A DNA stretch of 64,000 nucleotides from Arthrobotrys musiformis (lineage: Eukaryota; Ascomycota; Orbiliomycetes; Orbiliales; Orbiliaceae). Below the pieces are notes generated by a model. That model did not search any database. It saw only the letters and a program-made list of their open reading frames with translations, and was not told where the DNA came from. How positions within the stretch are numbered: position 1 is the stretch's first letter; each line of letters begins with the position of its first letter. The position numbers and the translations under genes were made by a program. The stretch lies in contig JAVHJL010000001.1 in the NCBI GenBank assembly GCA_036971715.1, forward strand, positions 2,666,001 through 2,730,000, in the 5' to 3' direction. Positions 21,811 through 34,359 of the stretch are shown one piece after another.

Positions 21811-24800
21811 CTACAGCCTCAGCTCCGAAATGATTTTCGTGATCATGTTCTTATAAGACCATGAATTACCTATACGAAGGATGCAAGTTAGCACTGCACT
21901 CGCAGGTTAGCTAGCGTATTAAGATGTTGAACATACCGGCTATCTTTTTCTGTTGAATACCATAGAGATTCATCAAAGGCACCTTGACAATGTAGATCTC
22001 AAATTGTAGTATCATACTACCGCCGAGCTCAGATTGGATTTGATTAGAAGGGTCCGTCATACTCTCAGATGACAGGTCATTCGTGTTATCGCCCTTGGTC
22101 CGGCGCTTCATAGAAGCACTCATTGCACTAGTCCCGCCAAAAGACAACTTCCTACGATGCGACGATGGCGCAGTGGCTAGCATTTCCGGAGACTGTGGAA
22201 TATTGTCTTGAACGGTTGCGAGATCAATACTTGGTTTATGAGTGCATGAAAACCCTCCCTTGATTTCTCGGAATTCAACACCCATTTCTCTGAGCACTCT
22301 CATGAGATCCGCACGGATTGCAGGTGGTGGTTTACTCGTTGTGGTAGAGACACTGAGTAGCCCTTTAAGGAAGATCGGCTTGACGTGGTCGATTGATGGG
22401 GTGGCGCCAACTGCTTCCGTACTTCCTGCGGAAGCCATGTCTGCATCTGTTTCTTCGGGTACATCTATCGGGACAGTAGAGGGCTCTTCACGCCGTATCC
22501 GCCTAAACGAGTAAGACTCCCTTCTAGCGTGTCCAGTCGAATTAGCCCTGGATGCGGTTGCCTTTCCTGCCGAGCCGGGGCGGCCGCTTAGAGAAAGTGG
22601 TCTTTCGAATCCTTTGGAAGTGAGATGGGGGGTTTGGGATTCGCCCGCCTTTGGCGCAAGCCCGTTCTTTCGTCGATGGTCGGCCTCGGAAACACTTGTG
22701 GATCTGCTTAGCTTGGCCCCTTTTTTCGATGAGCTCGAGCTGCTCGTGTCGAACTGAGCGGCCTCTGGGCTCAAAAACTGTTGTTGATTTGGCTGCGAAC
22801 CACCCATATCGGCGTCTCTTGCTCTTCGAACAGATAAGCTCTTTCGGGGTACTGTGATATCCGAAGTTGCTGGGCTAGCACCTGAACTTTGGACGGTGAC
22901 TACGGGAGTCGCTGTGGACTTGGAATCGGGCTTTTGAGAGTGACGACGAGTACTAAATCGCCGTAACAAACTTGCAGCTGTGCTTTCTTTCTTGATCGAA
23001 TCAACCGTAGTCGTTGGTTGCGTGGGCGCAGCGGTTTGGTTTGAGACGTTCATTTGTTTTACAGAGTCAACAAGTTCCTCGTCTCCATGTGTCCTTGCTC
23101 GTGGTCGTGTTCGGGATGGCGAGGAGGACTCTCCTTTCGCGTCATAATTTGTATCACTAGTATGGGCCATCTCGGGAAGAGGTATGACTGGGACTTGAAG
23201 GGGTCTTTCTGAGCTCTGGCGGGGGGTAAATCCGTTCCCGGATAATGTCTGCGCTGTAGTAGCCTCGGCCGTACTGAGTTCTAACCTCCGCTCCCGTTCT
23301 TGTTTTTCTCGAACTAGATAATAAACGGACAGCAAAGGGTGGAATGCGCTCAAGGGATCCGTGTAAGGGTGTGAGAGGGCTTCCGCGCTTGGGGCTGACA
23401 ATGCGTCTCTTGAACTCGTGGAGGATCTGCGTTTGTAGAAGTCGAATTGGAACCCTTTCTTCTTTTCCTGAACACTTGGTGTAGCAGCGTTTTCCTTCAG
23501 AGCTAGCCTAGCGGCTTGTTGGTACTCATCGGATTCGATAACCCGTGTCATGAGGCTTTGGATGTTTTCAGGGCTGCCGAATTCGAACCCCGTCATTGCC
23601 AGTATTACGTTAGGGTCAAGGGGGAGAGTAATAGGATCCCGATGGGGGAGGTAGTTTTTGGGCGGCCCGTCAAATCCTTTATTCATCCACGGGTGATGCA
23701 TTATTTCCATCAGAGTGGCACGTTGCCTAGGGTCGGTAACCAACATTCTCGACAAAAGCGCTCTGCAATCTACCCAAGAAAGTTAGACAATGCTTTCGAT
23801 TGCAAGTTTATGCGCGATCACAAACCTTGAGTCAACCAAGCAGGGTAGTCCACCAAACCGCGTTTGATCTTCGCGTGCAAGGCGGGCATACTCTGGTCAT
23901 CGAACGGGACTTTACCACACACAAGGACATAGAGGACGATACCGAAACTCCAGACATCAACCTCCGGACCGAGGTACGGTTTCGCCTGGAGCAGTTCTGG
24001 AGCAGCAAAGTATAGTGACCCGCAGAATGTACCAAGCAAAGACCGTGGTGAATAGAGATTCGACAACCCGAAATCAATGATTTTAATATCGCCTGTTTTG
24101 GAGATGAGAATGTTTTCTATCTTTAAATCGCGGTGAACGATGCTGTTTCGGTGACAGTAGTCTAGAGCACTCGCAATCTGCCGTCCAAATTTGCGAGCCT
24201 GTTTCTCCTTCAATCTTCCATGAGATATTATGTAATCCAGCATCTGGCCGCCGTTAACATACTCAAGCAACATGTACCAATGATTGTTGGTTTTGACGAC
24301 GTCACGCATTCCGCAGATATAAGGATGGTCGAGCAAGGTCATAATGGCGGCTTCGCGCGCAGTTCGGATTTCTTTCGATTCGTCCCTGGGAGCCCTGCTA
24401 GAATGATCCTTTTCCGTGCCCCCTCGCGGAACTATCTTAACGGCGCACTACGGAACAGTTAGCCAAGGAAATGGCACGTATCCTTGCAACTTCCCCGAAG
24501 ACCGATGGATACTAAGTCACGGTTACGAAACTCACCTGTTCAGACCCGTCGGCTCTCCTTGCAATTTTCACCTTTCCCATGCTACCGGCTCCTATGGTCT
24601 TACCTAGATGCCAGGTCCCCGTGACCCCCTGAAGGGTGAGTTTTCTGGACTTTTGAGGCGATCTACCGGATTCGTCGACGGACCCAGGGGTCCCCGCCAT
24701 AGAGCTCTGAGCGTCGGACATGTTGGAAGGTTGTCTGTTGTGATCAGGTCGTCTCTCGTAAGAAGCGGGTGGTGGCTGCATGCGAGTCGAGTGTTGATCG

Positions 24801-25027
24801 GGGTCTCTTCGGGAGGAATGCTGATAACCCTCAGATCGACCAGCGGATGTCTGCGTTCGGCTAATGGACGACTGCCTGACATGCGTCGTGCGCGTGGACT
24901 GCGATCTTTGGACGCTCCCTGGTGAGGCTGGAGTCTGTGGCTGCGAGGACATAGCCGACTGGTAATGATGAGACTGATGGTGGTGGTGGTGGTGATGAGG
25001 CTGCTGCTGCTGCTGCACAGCAGACAT
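21811..25027 (-). CDS. Kin1/Kin2-type Ser/Thr protein kinase (MARK/Par-1 family)
   Basis: Polarity and exocytosis kinase of the cell cortex. Four exons (24536-25027, 23826-24447, 21937-23769, 21811-21869) give 1001 residues. The N-terminus is low-complexity, with Q5 and H7 runs. The kinase domain starts near residue 137: Gly loop IGAGSMGKV (145-153), ATP lysine K168 in CAVK, catalytic HRDLKIENIL (D271), DFG at 289-291, activation loop with T304 in LLGTFCGSLYFAAPE. A conserved block FEFGSPENIQSLMTRVIESD follows, then a long Ser-rich linker with basic patches. The KA1 domain is C-terminal (RVLREMGVEFREIKGGFSC, ILQFEIYIVKVPLMNLYGIQ); its end (NSWSYKNMITKIISELRL) lies on the 59-nt last exon and is lost without splicing. 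Kin1/2 have both features; the order matches the family. Confidence 0.95.
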
Positions 25028-27608
25028 CTCGGAACTTAGATTGGGGCGACAGGCTGCGTTGTTTGTGTTGTCGGAGCGGCGCAGCTTTTGAAGAGAGAGC
25101 TGAGGGATATCGCGACAAACCGTCTGATGAAGGGACCAGACGCTGTTTGTAAGGGAAGACCAGGCGGCCTTTAGCGTGCTCGGTCAACCGCCAGGTTTTG
25201 TGTCTGGGACGGTGTTCTCCGGAAGTTGCCTTTTGGAATTCAGGCCCAGCGGATTAGTGGGAGGTAGGTGGGTAGGGTGGATGGAACGCAGATATCTCGA
25301 AGCCCCTCCGATAAAGCTGTCAAGCGCCGTATCCTCGAGAGAGCGGCACGATATACGATATGGACGGCTGCCCCTTCAGAGCCACGGGGGATGGTTAGGT
25401 TGGGTTAGGGATTTCCAGGAGGGGGAGAAGAACGACGATGCCTGTTCACGCATGTAAGTTACATATGCACGGAGAGTGACGGTATATACGCAAGCAAGAA
25501 GGTATGTATGTAGGTAGAGGCCGTTGGAAGGAGTCTAATATGCTGGCTGGGTCAGGATGACCGTCTGGAAGAAACCCAGCGGCGGGTGAAGAGGGAAAGG
25601 GATCAAAAGCAAGGAGGCCAGTCAGGTCAGCCAGCCAACCAGCCAGCCAAAAGCAGACGGCGGTGAATCTCAGCTAGCGCAAAGGTAGCGAGCATGCCCC
25701 GGAAACGCAGGGCTAAAACAGTCGCTAGTCCAAACCTGATGACCAAAGACGACGGATAGGATGAGGATGAGGTTGCGACGAGGGGACCTTGGCCTCGGAA
25801 AGGGAGACAGACGTTGACAGAAGGGAAAGGGGAGGGGGGGGGGTGGAAGGGGGGCACAGAGGCTTTCGAGGAGGCCACTGGATCCCACCACCTGGCAAAT
25901 CAATAGGTACCTAGATTGCTCGAGCAGGTTTTTTTTTTTTTTTTGTTTGTTCGAAGCCGCCGAGATTTCAGTTCCAGCTAGATACCTTTTGCGCCGAATA
26001 AAATGTGTCCAGGACAATACGATGATGAGGAATGGCGATGGGTGGATGGGTGGTTATCTGGCGAAATGCTCCGATTCCAAATGGCCTCCGCACTCGAATT
26101 CGAGACTAGTGGAGGGGAAACCTTTGACTGGGAATGAAATGCAGGTGGGATGAAAGACGTATGTAGACGGAACGGAATACGGGGTAGGTGCATGGACATC
26201 AGCATAAACATGCGAACGTCAATGTAGATGTCATGTACAGCAAGTAATAGGAATATGCAATGTAATGTAACGAAATGAAATGAAATGAATAGGAACTTTT
26301 CGCACATACACACAGACTGCAGCCGGTGTTTTATCTAACCAGATCCCTTGGGCTTGTGTAGCCGCCACTTTTGATTCCTTCGAAAGGGGAGAAGAGAGAG
26401 AAACGGCGAAAGGGTGGAATGAGTGGCTTCGGAAGAAAGGGAAGAATAAGGTATCAAGAAAGGTATATAAGAGAAGGAGGAGAGGGAGAAGGAAAAAAGG
26501 AATTGTATTCACGAAACTGTGATAGTATTCCGAATAAGAACGAAAGAGACCCACCTTCTACCGGGTGCCCTGCTTCGCCCAGGTACATTACACCTCCACT
26601 TCCTTCGTGCGCTCAAGTGCTCGAGTACTGGAAAAGTCAAGTATGCGCTTATTTATATCCCAAAGCAACCTCAAAGAAACAATGGTGCAAAAGTGGTTGT
26701 GATTGTTTGTTCAACCCCAACTTTCTCCGTCTCTCTGTCTCTGGGCGTCTGCCGGCCTCTCTCTTTCTCTCTCTCTTGATTTTTACCCCGGCCCGTCACT
26801 CAAATGATGTCAAGGTGAAGTGATGGATTGGCTCGATGGAGGGATCCTTTAATATGTATGTATGTTTTTGCCAGTTACTTGGTTGGATTTCGCTGCAATC
26901 GCTCCCTGATTTTGCCCCAATTCGGTGGAAATGTGGGTAAGGATTACCGCGGCTTCCAAACCCCGGAACCGGTGTGCAGTAACTACCCTTCTCACCCCCC
27001 TTGGTCTGTCTGTCTTGGGACAGCACTTGGGTGATAACTTGGGGTTGGATGGCTCCGAGTTAGAAGAACATATGCAAGCACCGGATTAAAAGCAAACCGC
27101 CTCTTCCTTAAAATGCTTGATCAAAGACTCAATTGAGCACCTGGGTACTTCGTAGCTGCGAGCCTATTTGGACAGCATAGGAATTTAAATGGGGGGAGAT
27201 TAGCCCCACTATCTCACTATCACCTATCTCATATATCCAAACGGCTGGGAATTAGCTTCGCATATGAACACCGGGACTTAATATGGCACTTACCTAGGTA
27301 GCTACTTCTTAACTGTAGCTATTCTCAGCAGCTGCTTCAGTGGGTTTCTTCCCTTTAGTTTCCCTGATCTGAGAGACAGTACAGTGCAGTGTCGAGATGG
27401 AGATGGATTGTAGACTGTAGTTAGTAGAAATGTGTTGGGTGTGAGGTTGGTGTTGGCCAACACAACACAACACAACACGCACAGCCTTCCTTCCCGACTG
27501 GACCGTCGCGTAACATCTGCAACCAACCAAAACCACCAACCACAAATCGCTCCTGCAACGGCTCCTGCAACTGCAACTGCAACCACGGCGCCGGCAAACA
27601 TCTCGAAA
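25028..27608. other. 2.6 kb divergent promoter region (KIN1/2 and PHD gene)
   Basis: No exon-like frame found. Contains T17 (25928-25944), a G9 run near 25834, GA-rich blocks (26360-26500), CT-rich blocks (26720-26780) and repeats of ACACAAC near 27460-27478 just before the PHD gene. Long upstream regions are common for fungal signalling kinases. Confidence 0.55.
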
Positions 27609-30005
27609 ATGCCATCGACACGCCGTAGCCAAAATCACATCCAGCCCAACGGCCCGGCCTCGGCTGCTGCTGCTGCTGCTTCGTCTTCCTCTGCTGCTAC
27701 TCGCTCTCGCTCCCGCTCTCAACCTCAATTGGCTTCACAATCAGCCTCTCCTCCATCCTCATCATCGCCATCCTTTGCTTCCTCAACAAACCAGCTGCCG
27801 GCCAAACTCTCAGCCAGTCCGTTACACCAACAGTGGCAGTTCGCTGCTGTCTGGGAATTTCTATTCCAGTTTCACAAGGGTCTCAAAAGCCCATACTATG
27901 AAGATATAGAGGTTCGTACATACTTAGGTGTTTTTGTATTTGGCCTCATCTTGAGCCATATAAGTAAAGTACCTAGCTAATCATCGGCATCGCCAATCGA
28001 CACCCTGCAGGATTTCGCCAGAGACCTCAGCTCGCCGTCCGGCACACCCTTGTTGCACGATGTCCAGATTGGTCTTCTCAAGAATGTCTCCTCGCAACGA
28101 GGCCTTACGTACTTTTACCTTTCCTACTACATACCTACTCCTCTTCCTGTTCTTCCTCTAACTCGCTCGCTCGCTTTCTCCAGTATTCAGATGTTTGACG
28201 ATTACACAAGACGACAATACATTCATAGACGGGTCCCAGTCAATCCGTTTGGAACAGATCCCCTTCCGATATCCTTCTACAGTTTCGAACCGCAACAAAG
28301 GGTATACGATATCCATTGTCATCATCAATCGGCAGGACCTCCCATCGCTGACAAACTATACCTTCTCGTGTGTATTACGAATAGGTCCTAATTTTACACC
28401 AACTTGCTATGTGGATTATCTCAAACACCGATTCCTTCAGATCCAAAGTAGACCCACACAAAGTCTTGGACCATACTGATTGGGTAGCTCTCCCCTCCTC
28501 TTAGTAAAATACCCATACAGCCTCTAATACCTGTGTATCATAGCGAATCGATCCCATCGGTTGGGATTCCAAGGGGAACACATACTATCAATTCGACAAC
28601 GGGTATCTCTATTGCAGAACCGAACCCCTCCCACCCGTTTACCAGAAGTGGAAGAGTAGAAAAAATTCCAGCTCTAAACCTAAACGCCGAAAGGTTACCG
28701 CAGACGAAGAACACGATGTCGAACAAACGGACCCCCTTGACGGGAATGATACATTTGTCTCGCAGATTGAGTGGAAGTGCCTCTGCTCAAATCTCGCCGA
28801 ATACAGAGCTTTGGTAGCGAAATTTGAGAAATCAAAACATCCAGATGAAAAGGAGCTTCGCAAAGTCGTCATTGAAGATATCCTTCCAATCTTCGAAAAA
28901 GAAGAGCAGGTAAGGCCGGTGGATTCTTTGCGCACAGGGTACACCTAGGTCCAAGCTAACTCTCTTATAGAAACGAAAAAGAAAACTGCTCGAAGCGGAA
29001 AGGGAATTAGCTCGCCTCGAACTGTTATCGGGTAGAAAGCGATCAGCACGGGTTGATGAGCGAATGGCCAGACGCCGCGAGGCCGAAGAACGAGAACAGG
29101 CATTCCGCCGCGAACAGGAAGAGCATGAGCGCCAGGAAAAAGAAGAGACAAAGAGACAGCAGGATGAAAAGGTAAGTCGCAATGTCAGATTACCTCATTG
29201 TACTCAAAGCTAACTAGACTAGGCACGAATCGACAAACTAGAAGAACGTGAGAGACGACTTCAGGAAAGAGAGTTTCGTGCGAAACAACGTGAGGAAGAG
29301 CGAGCCAGACTCCTCGACCCAGACGCCACCGAATCAGAAGACAACGGAAAGAGCAGGAAATCCTCCCGACAAAAAGATAAACGTAAAGCTGAGTTGGATA
29401 TAGAGGACAACGACTGGGTCTTCGATTGCATCTGCGGTGTCAACGGTATCAACTATGTATGTTGTCATCTCTCACCTCCCTACCCACACCCTCTAACGCG
29501 AATTATCTACTCCGCTTAGGACGACGGAACCTACAGTATAGCATGCGATAGGTGTGGCGTCTGGCAGCATACCGCCTGTCTTAACGTTCCTGCATCGATG
29601 GCCGAGGAAAGTGAATTTATATGTGATCGATGTCGTGACAAGGAAAAGGCTGCTATGAGCCCCCCCATCAAAATCAAACTCCGCCTTACGGCCAAACCCC
29701 CCTCACCAGATGCTGAAGTGGGAAATACTAACAACTCGAGTCCGCCTCCACCCTCATCGTTCACCCAAACCCATACCCTCAGTAACGGCAGCTCTACAGG
29801 AAGCAGGCTCGAAGGTGAACACACTAAGCACCCCGCGGAAAAGACCATCTCTCCTGCCTCTCAAATGCCGCTTGAAACACTCAACCCTCATAAAGCAAAC
29901 CATACCCTAATAATTTCAAACCTCGAAAACCCCCACCAAAATGGAGTTCTTAAGGCCCCCCAGGCCGTCCCCGCCCCAGTGGCCTCCCCTAACCCAAGCC
30001 TCTAA
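27609..30005 (+). CDS. PHD-finger protein with an N-terminal DDT/WHIM-like region
   Basis: Probable nuclear chromatin protein. Eight exons (27609-27911, 28011-28108, 28184-28301, 28385-28483, 28544-28909, 28971-29171, 29223-29456, 29520-30005) join in phase to 634 residues. After an A/S-rich N-terminus comes WQFAAVWEFLFQFHKGLK, SGTPLLHDVQIGLLK, MFDDYTRRQYIHRR, LHQLAMWIISNTDSFR and RIDPIGWDSKGNTYYQFD, an arrangement I know from fungal PHD proteins resembling Rsf1/DDT-WHIM remodelling factors. A basic coiled coil (about 329-420) precedes the C4HC3 PHD finger: CICGVNG, CDRCGVWQHTAC, CDRC (about 463-512). The tail is Pro/Ser-rich. Intron 3 (28302-28384) and intron 4 were placed by phase and by the LHQL and IDPIGWD motifs. 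The PHD finger is certain; the Rsf1 relation is inference. Confidence 0.85.
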
Positions 30006-30964
30006 TCCCCGTGGCCATGGGCCTCGATACCAGCCTCGATTTCGTTTTAATAAACAACCCTAAAATACCCATCAATTATTACCGAATACCCAGTCCGACA
30101 GTTTCTTTATCACACGTCGTCACTCGCAGCAACGATTTTATCAGAACCAACGGAGGAAATTACTCTACCCGTGGCTCAATGGGTGGTCCACCCGCGTTTT
30201 TTTTTTTTTTTTTTCCTTTTCACCTCTTTTCGTTTTCAACCACTACTATTGTCATATCATTATTATTATTATTACTATTATTATTTCATCAGCAGCCTTT
30301 TCTACTGTGTTACAGGCTGGATTTGATTAGACCACATAGGCAGAAGAAGGAAAGGAAGGACGGAAGCAGAAGGAGACGAAACTTCGCGCACATGAGATAT
30401 GTGCCCATGTACGTTAACCAATAATAATCCAGAAAAAAAAAGTGACGAAAAGGCATCGCTATGATGGCTAAACGCTTGTCCCTCATTCCTACAATATTCC
30501 AGTCAATTTTATGGGGGCATCCCGATTCGTAGATTGTAACTTTCTCTAGCAAAATAATATTGATTCTTGCGTACAAAATCGGGTATTAGTGGCTCCATTG
30601 CCACCATAGACCGGTTCACCCGCTGCAATTCTTTCCAACAGAGTAGATTTACCCGCCATGTGGGGGTGTGATCCTCGTGCCACCAACTGCCAGCTCGATC
30701 TCACACATAGACAAAACTCCCACCCGACGCAGTGAAGCCAATCTACACCAGCTTAGCATCTAAAATGTCACAATACCACGCTTATAGATGTAACCATAAA
30801 CTACTTAAGTACACATTAATGTAACGTCTATAGATCCGCATCTGGTCACAGCATAATATAGTCCAAACCTCCAGAAATAGTCCGCCAGGGTATACTACGA
30901 TACAGCAGCGCAAACACAGAAATTCAACTGCTCCCCTGTAACCCAAGTCCACGACTTTGTATTG

Positions 30965-30965
<1 letters not shown>

Positions 30966-31003
<38 letters not shown>
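30966..31003. repeat. Poly(T) tract of 38 bases
   Basis: Uninterrupted T38 on the plus strand (A38 on the minus). Could be replication slippage or the poly(A) tail of a decayed retroposon on the minus strand; no element is visible beside it. Confidence 0.9.
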
Positions 31004-31004
<1 letters not shown>

Positions 31005-32645
31005 TTGCCCGTTATCCACGGTAATTAGTCTGGGGGGTCGGTACGGTAATGTCAGATTTCTTTCATTCATATGCGTAGGGCTGAATCGGATCTCTTTCAT
31101 CCTGTTCCAAAATGTCGCATCCCATATCAAGCCTTCGGATGCAAGCAAACGTTGCAGCGCTGCAGCCCTATTAGGATAATGCCACAAAATCAACACCGTT
31201 CTCTCATGTATGTTTCACCACCTTCTGGATGCCGCGGAACTGAGGATACGGGAACACAGCTAACCCTGGTCCGCCAGGGAAGTAAAAACTAGGATTAATT
31301 AACTTTCGGTCCGACAAAGTCGTCACGAAGGTTCGAGAAAGACTGTCTCGGCCACCATACCCATTCATGTGTTCTCCTCGCAAGAACCCGCGATACCTGC
31401 CTACGAGCTACTAATTCTTCCTGCAGGCAACCGCAGTTCCCGAAACAAGACTAGAGTCAAGGGACCACCCAAAAGGTTCTTGTGTGGCTAACGCTTCCGC
31501 GCCGGGGTCTCGGAATCCTGACGGGCAACCTCGATTGCTGAGTTGTTCCGAATGAGACAACGTTAGAATTCGCTCCAGACCAACGCGGTCTATCCATGGT
31601 TCAATATGCAGCCGTCCAGGAGTGACCTGGTAAAATTAAACAGATCTCGTCAACATCGTGCATGGGACCAACATTTGCACAGGAAGAGTCTTATCCGACT
31701 AGTTACCGCTCGCATCAAGCTCCCCTCAGAGGAAACAGTTTTTCTGATTTTATGTGTTTCGGATGCTCCAAAAAAAAGACCGGTCGCTCCAAATTTGAAA
31801 AAGCATATAAAGCCATCGTCTAAAGTAGCCCCAATCAACCAACAGAGGTGCCCTTTGTAATGAAAAGTCAAAGTGACCTGGTGTTGGTACCATTTTATGC
31901 CATCGAGCACATGATCCTGTTCGGATCTTAACACGGTTTAGCAAACAGTTGCCCGCACAGGGGTTTGGGAATAGCGTTTAGGGTCAAGACATGCCCCAGG
32001 TGGCAGGTCCCGCTTGCCTAATTGCATATCCGGCCCCATATAGGGAAATAAATACTTGCGGAGATTGTAAAAAACGTGCTGAGACTAAAATTTCCTACAG
32101 GGAGGAAGGAAGTGAATGGACGAATGTTTATTATAAGATGTGTATAGGTTGGTATATATATTCTATTCCGGCCCTGTATTCGGAGAAAATGTGAAGCCTC
32201 CCGGGTCCTTAAACACAGCAGTTTATTTTTGCTATACGAATAGACGAAGCGAGTGCAAATCGGCCCGTTTAGAAACCACTCTCACAAGTGTAAGCGCGGA
32301 TGAAGCTCTCAGAGGGATCCCGTCCCGTTGCCCACTCGGATGGGGTCCCAACTGGCACAAGTAACTAGGAGCTTGCTACCGAGTCTCTAAAGCTGTGGGA
32401 GGGGTTGTATGACGAGCTAGAAAGGCTGTGATGCGAGGCTGTTTGCGGGAGTGATATGCAGCACGTGAGTATGCTGTGCCCCTCCGTTATCCATATCAGC
32501 TTCGCCAGAAGAGTTAGGTCACAAATTTCCAGACCGAATTAGGCAATCAGGGAAACTCCTTCAGTCGTTCCCTCTCTTTTTCTCATCCTCCCTCCTTCTT
32601 TCTATTTCTCATACATAGATATAACTAAATATTGAATCCTAACAA

Positions 32646-33300
32646 AACACGACCACTAAAGCGTCGACATAACCAATTTCTCATAATCTTCAGAGAGAAA
32701 CGAGTCTACCGGCTTCCGACCTAAGAATTCCCACGACGGTACGTATACGCAATCCCCTGACACTAGATGCATATTTTCTTCTGCCTTGCAGCCTTTGTGC
32801 CACATACTCCGCTTCTGCTACCGTTAGAGAGCCCTGCACTCCGTTTGACGTCGGGATGTCGTCTACGATAATTGTTCCAAGTTTGATTCCCAGACAACGT
32901 TCCGAACAAAGAACAAAATCCAAATACACTCCTCAAAGCAAGCAACTTGGCGTGTTTCCAAGGATTATGTACACCCTCCCCCTCTCAGTATGAGCAGAGA
33001 ATAGCAAAAGGAAATCTTCTTAGATACCAGCCGATGCCACTCACACAAGCGAAACAATAATCAGGCCACTTTTGTGGAGGGATTGGTCTTCTCACAAACA
33101 TTCAAACTATCGGTGAGCTTTCTTTCGGTTGAATCGAATATTTAGTCTTTTCCTCCTGTTCGTTGGAATATCCGCAGCAGCGGTTTATGTTGCAACCGGT
33201 TCAGGAACGAAGTAACCGTCCTCGATACGCTTGAACCGAGCCAGAGTAGTATTACAGCGGGCAGAGGCATGCACAGAGGCTCGGTCCTGCATATTTATGA
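32646..33300 (-). pseudogene. Possible exon fragments of an unrecognised gene
   Basis: Two short minus-strand frames look coding. One, ending TAA near 33211, reads DRASVHASARCNTTLARF then KRIEDGYFVPEPVAT and is preceded by ATATGCAG, a plausible acceptor. The other, ending TAG near 32661, reads MWHKGCKAEENMHLVSGDC then VYVPSWEFLGRKPVDSF; a 48-nt intron with GTAGAC donor, CTCTAAC branch site and GTAGCAG acceptor could join it to an upstream frame (32880-32935, FFVRNVVWESNLEQL). I cannot connect them into one gene and see no known family. It may be a gene, a relic or chance. Confidence 0.22.
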
Positions 33301-34359
33301 AACGAGAAACTGTTGTTACATTCAGCTAGTTTATGGCAATATATCATCCCAAAACAATTAATACAGAAGTTGCAAGATTTTTAGACTCGCGGGATCTGTA
33401 AGAGTACTCCAGTACTATAGACCGGAAGCAAAATCGAAAGATCGAGCACTGGGTTGTTAAACTACGGCTAGCCTCACGGCCAACTTCGCGTCGCTTGCTG
33501 AACCTGCAAATTTTCTCACTGACTCCTATGGTTGGGGGCTTGACAAGTGCGCTGACTACCAAAAGTCATGCCGTCTACAGACTTCCTGCTATGAGGGGTC
33601 AAATCTTTCCAGAACGCATCCCACAGACGGGAAGTCAAGCGGCCAGGACCATTACAATGGGTTAGTTGGCTACCTCGTAGCACTCGGATTATGGAGGCAG
33701 TTTTCTGTAGACCACCATATCGAAGCAATCGAGCTGCCACGCCACCAACTGTATACTTGTCCCTTCGGTGTGCCAGGGCTGGCTGGCACGACTCAGTTCA
33801 GGCCCACGTGCTACAAAGAAACATACGCAGCCCTATAGAAAAACCAGCGTTTCAATTTGACGGTGGGAAAAGCAAGATATCTCACCCTTGTCACGTCTTG
33901 CATGAGACTTCTCCTCGAAAACGGCGTCTTCCCGTACATCGCCATACTAGGGCGAACTTCTTTCTATTCATAAACTCGCCCCCCTTGCCAAAGCCATGAT
34001 GTGTCTACGTTTCGACCCTCTAAATAGAACGGAAGGGTAGCCCTGTTTCTGAAATTTTGGATCTTCTCTCCAGCATACCTATCCTTCCCTCGGATCTTAT
34101 ATGATTATATTTTGCCCCCCAAAACCTGAATCTTCCCAACGTCCCAACAGCTCCTTTCTAGGCCACCGCCAAAGTCTCGCATCTTGTGATAATTTGTGTG
34201 TTGGCTGCAGTGATCCCGAAGAGTGGCTGTGGGCAATTTACCACATTTCAACACGGCTTTCTGACAGGTGCATTCCAACAGCTTTTTAGAACGCTCCTCT
34301 AGCAAGCTACAGGGAGACCCAATATTTACCCTGCAGTACAACTGAAACGTCTGCCAACC

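Larger units (their letters stand above)
30006..34359. other. 4.4 kb gene-poor region
   Basis: Largest gap in the window. It has T18 (30199-30217), a T/A triplet-like stretch (30254-30290), a 38-base T run (30966-31003), and two faint minus-strand exon-like frames at 32646-33300 (listed separately). Otherwise no recognisable coding sequence on either strand. An ATG-less plus-strand frame of about 127 codons (33460-33839) is probably chance. Confidence 0.5.

Noticed and set aside
28302..28384. Continued frames across intron 3 of the PHD gene (HHQSAGPPIADKLYL and similar)
   Set aside because: Splicing 28301 to 28385 restores LHQLAMW and then DHTDWRIDPIGWD, as known for the family; the read-through frames end in stops.
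33460..33839. ATG-less plus-strand open frame of about 127 codons
   Set aside because: No start, no convincing splice sites at either end, no family resemblance. Several frames are open here on both strands.
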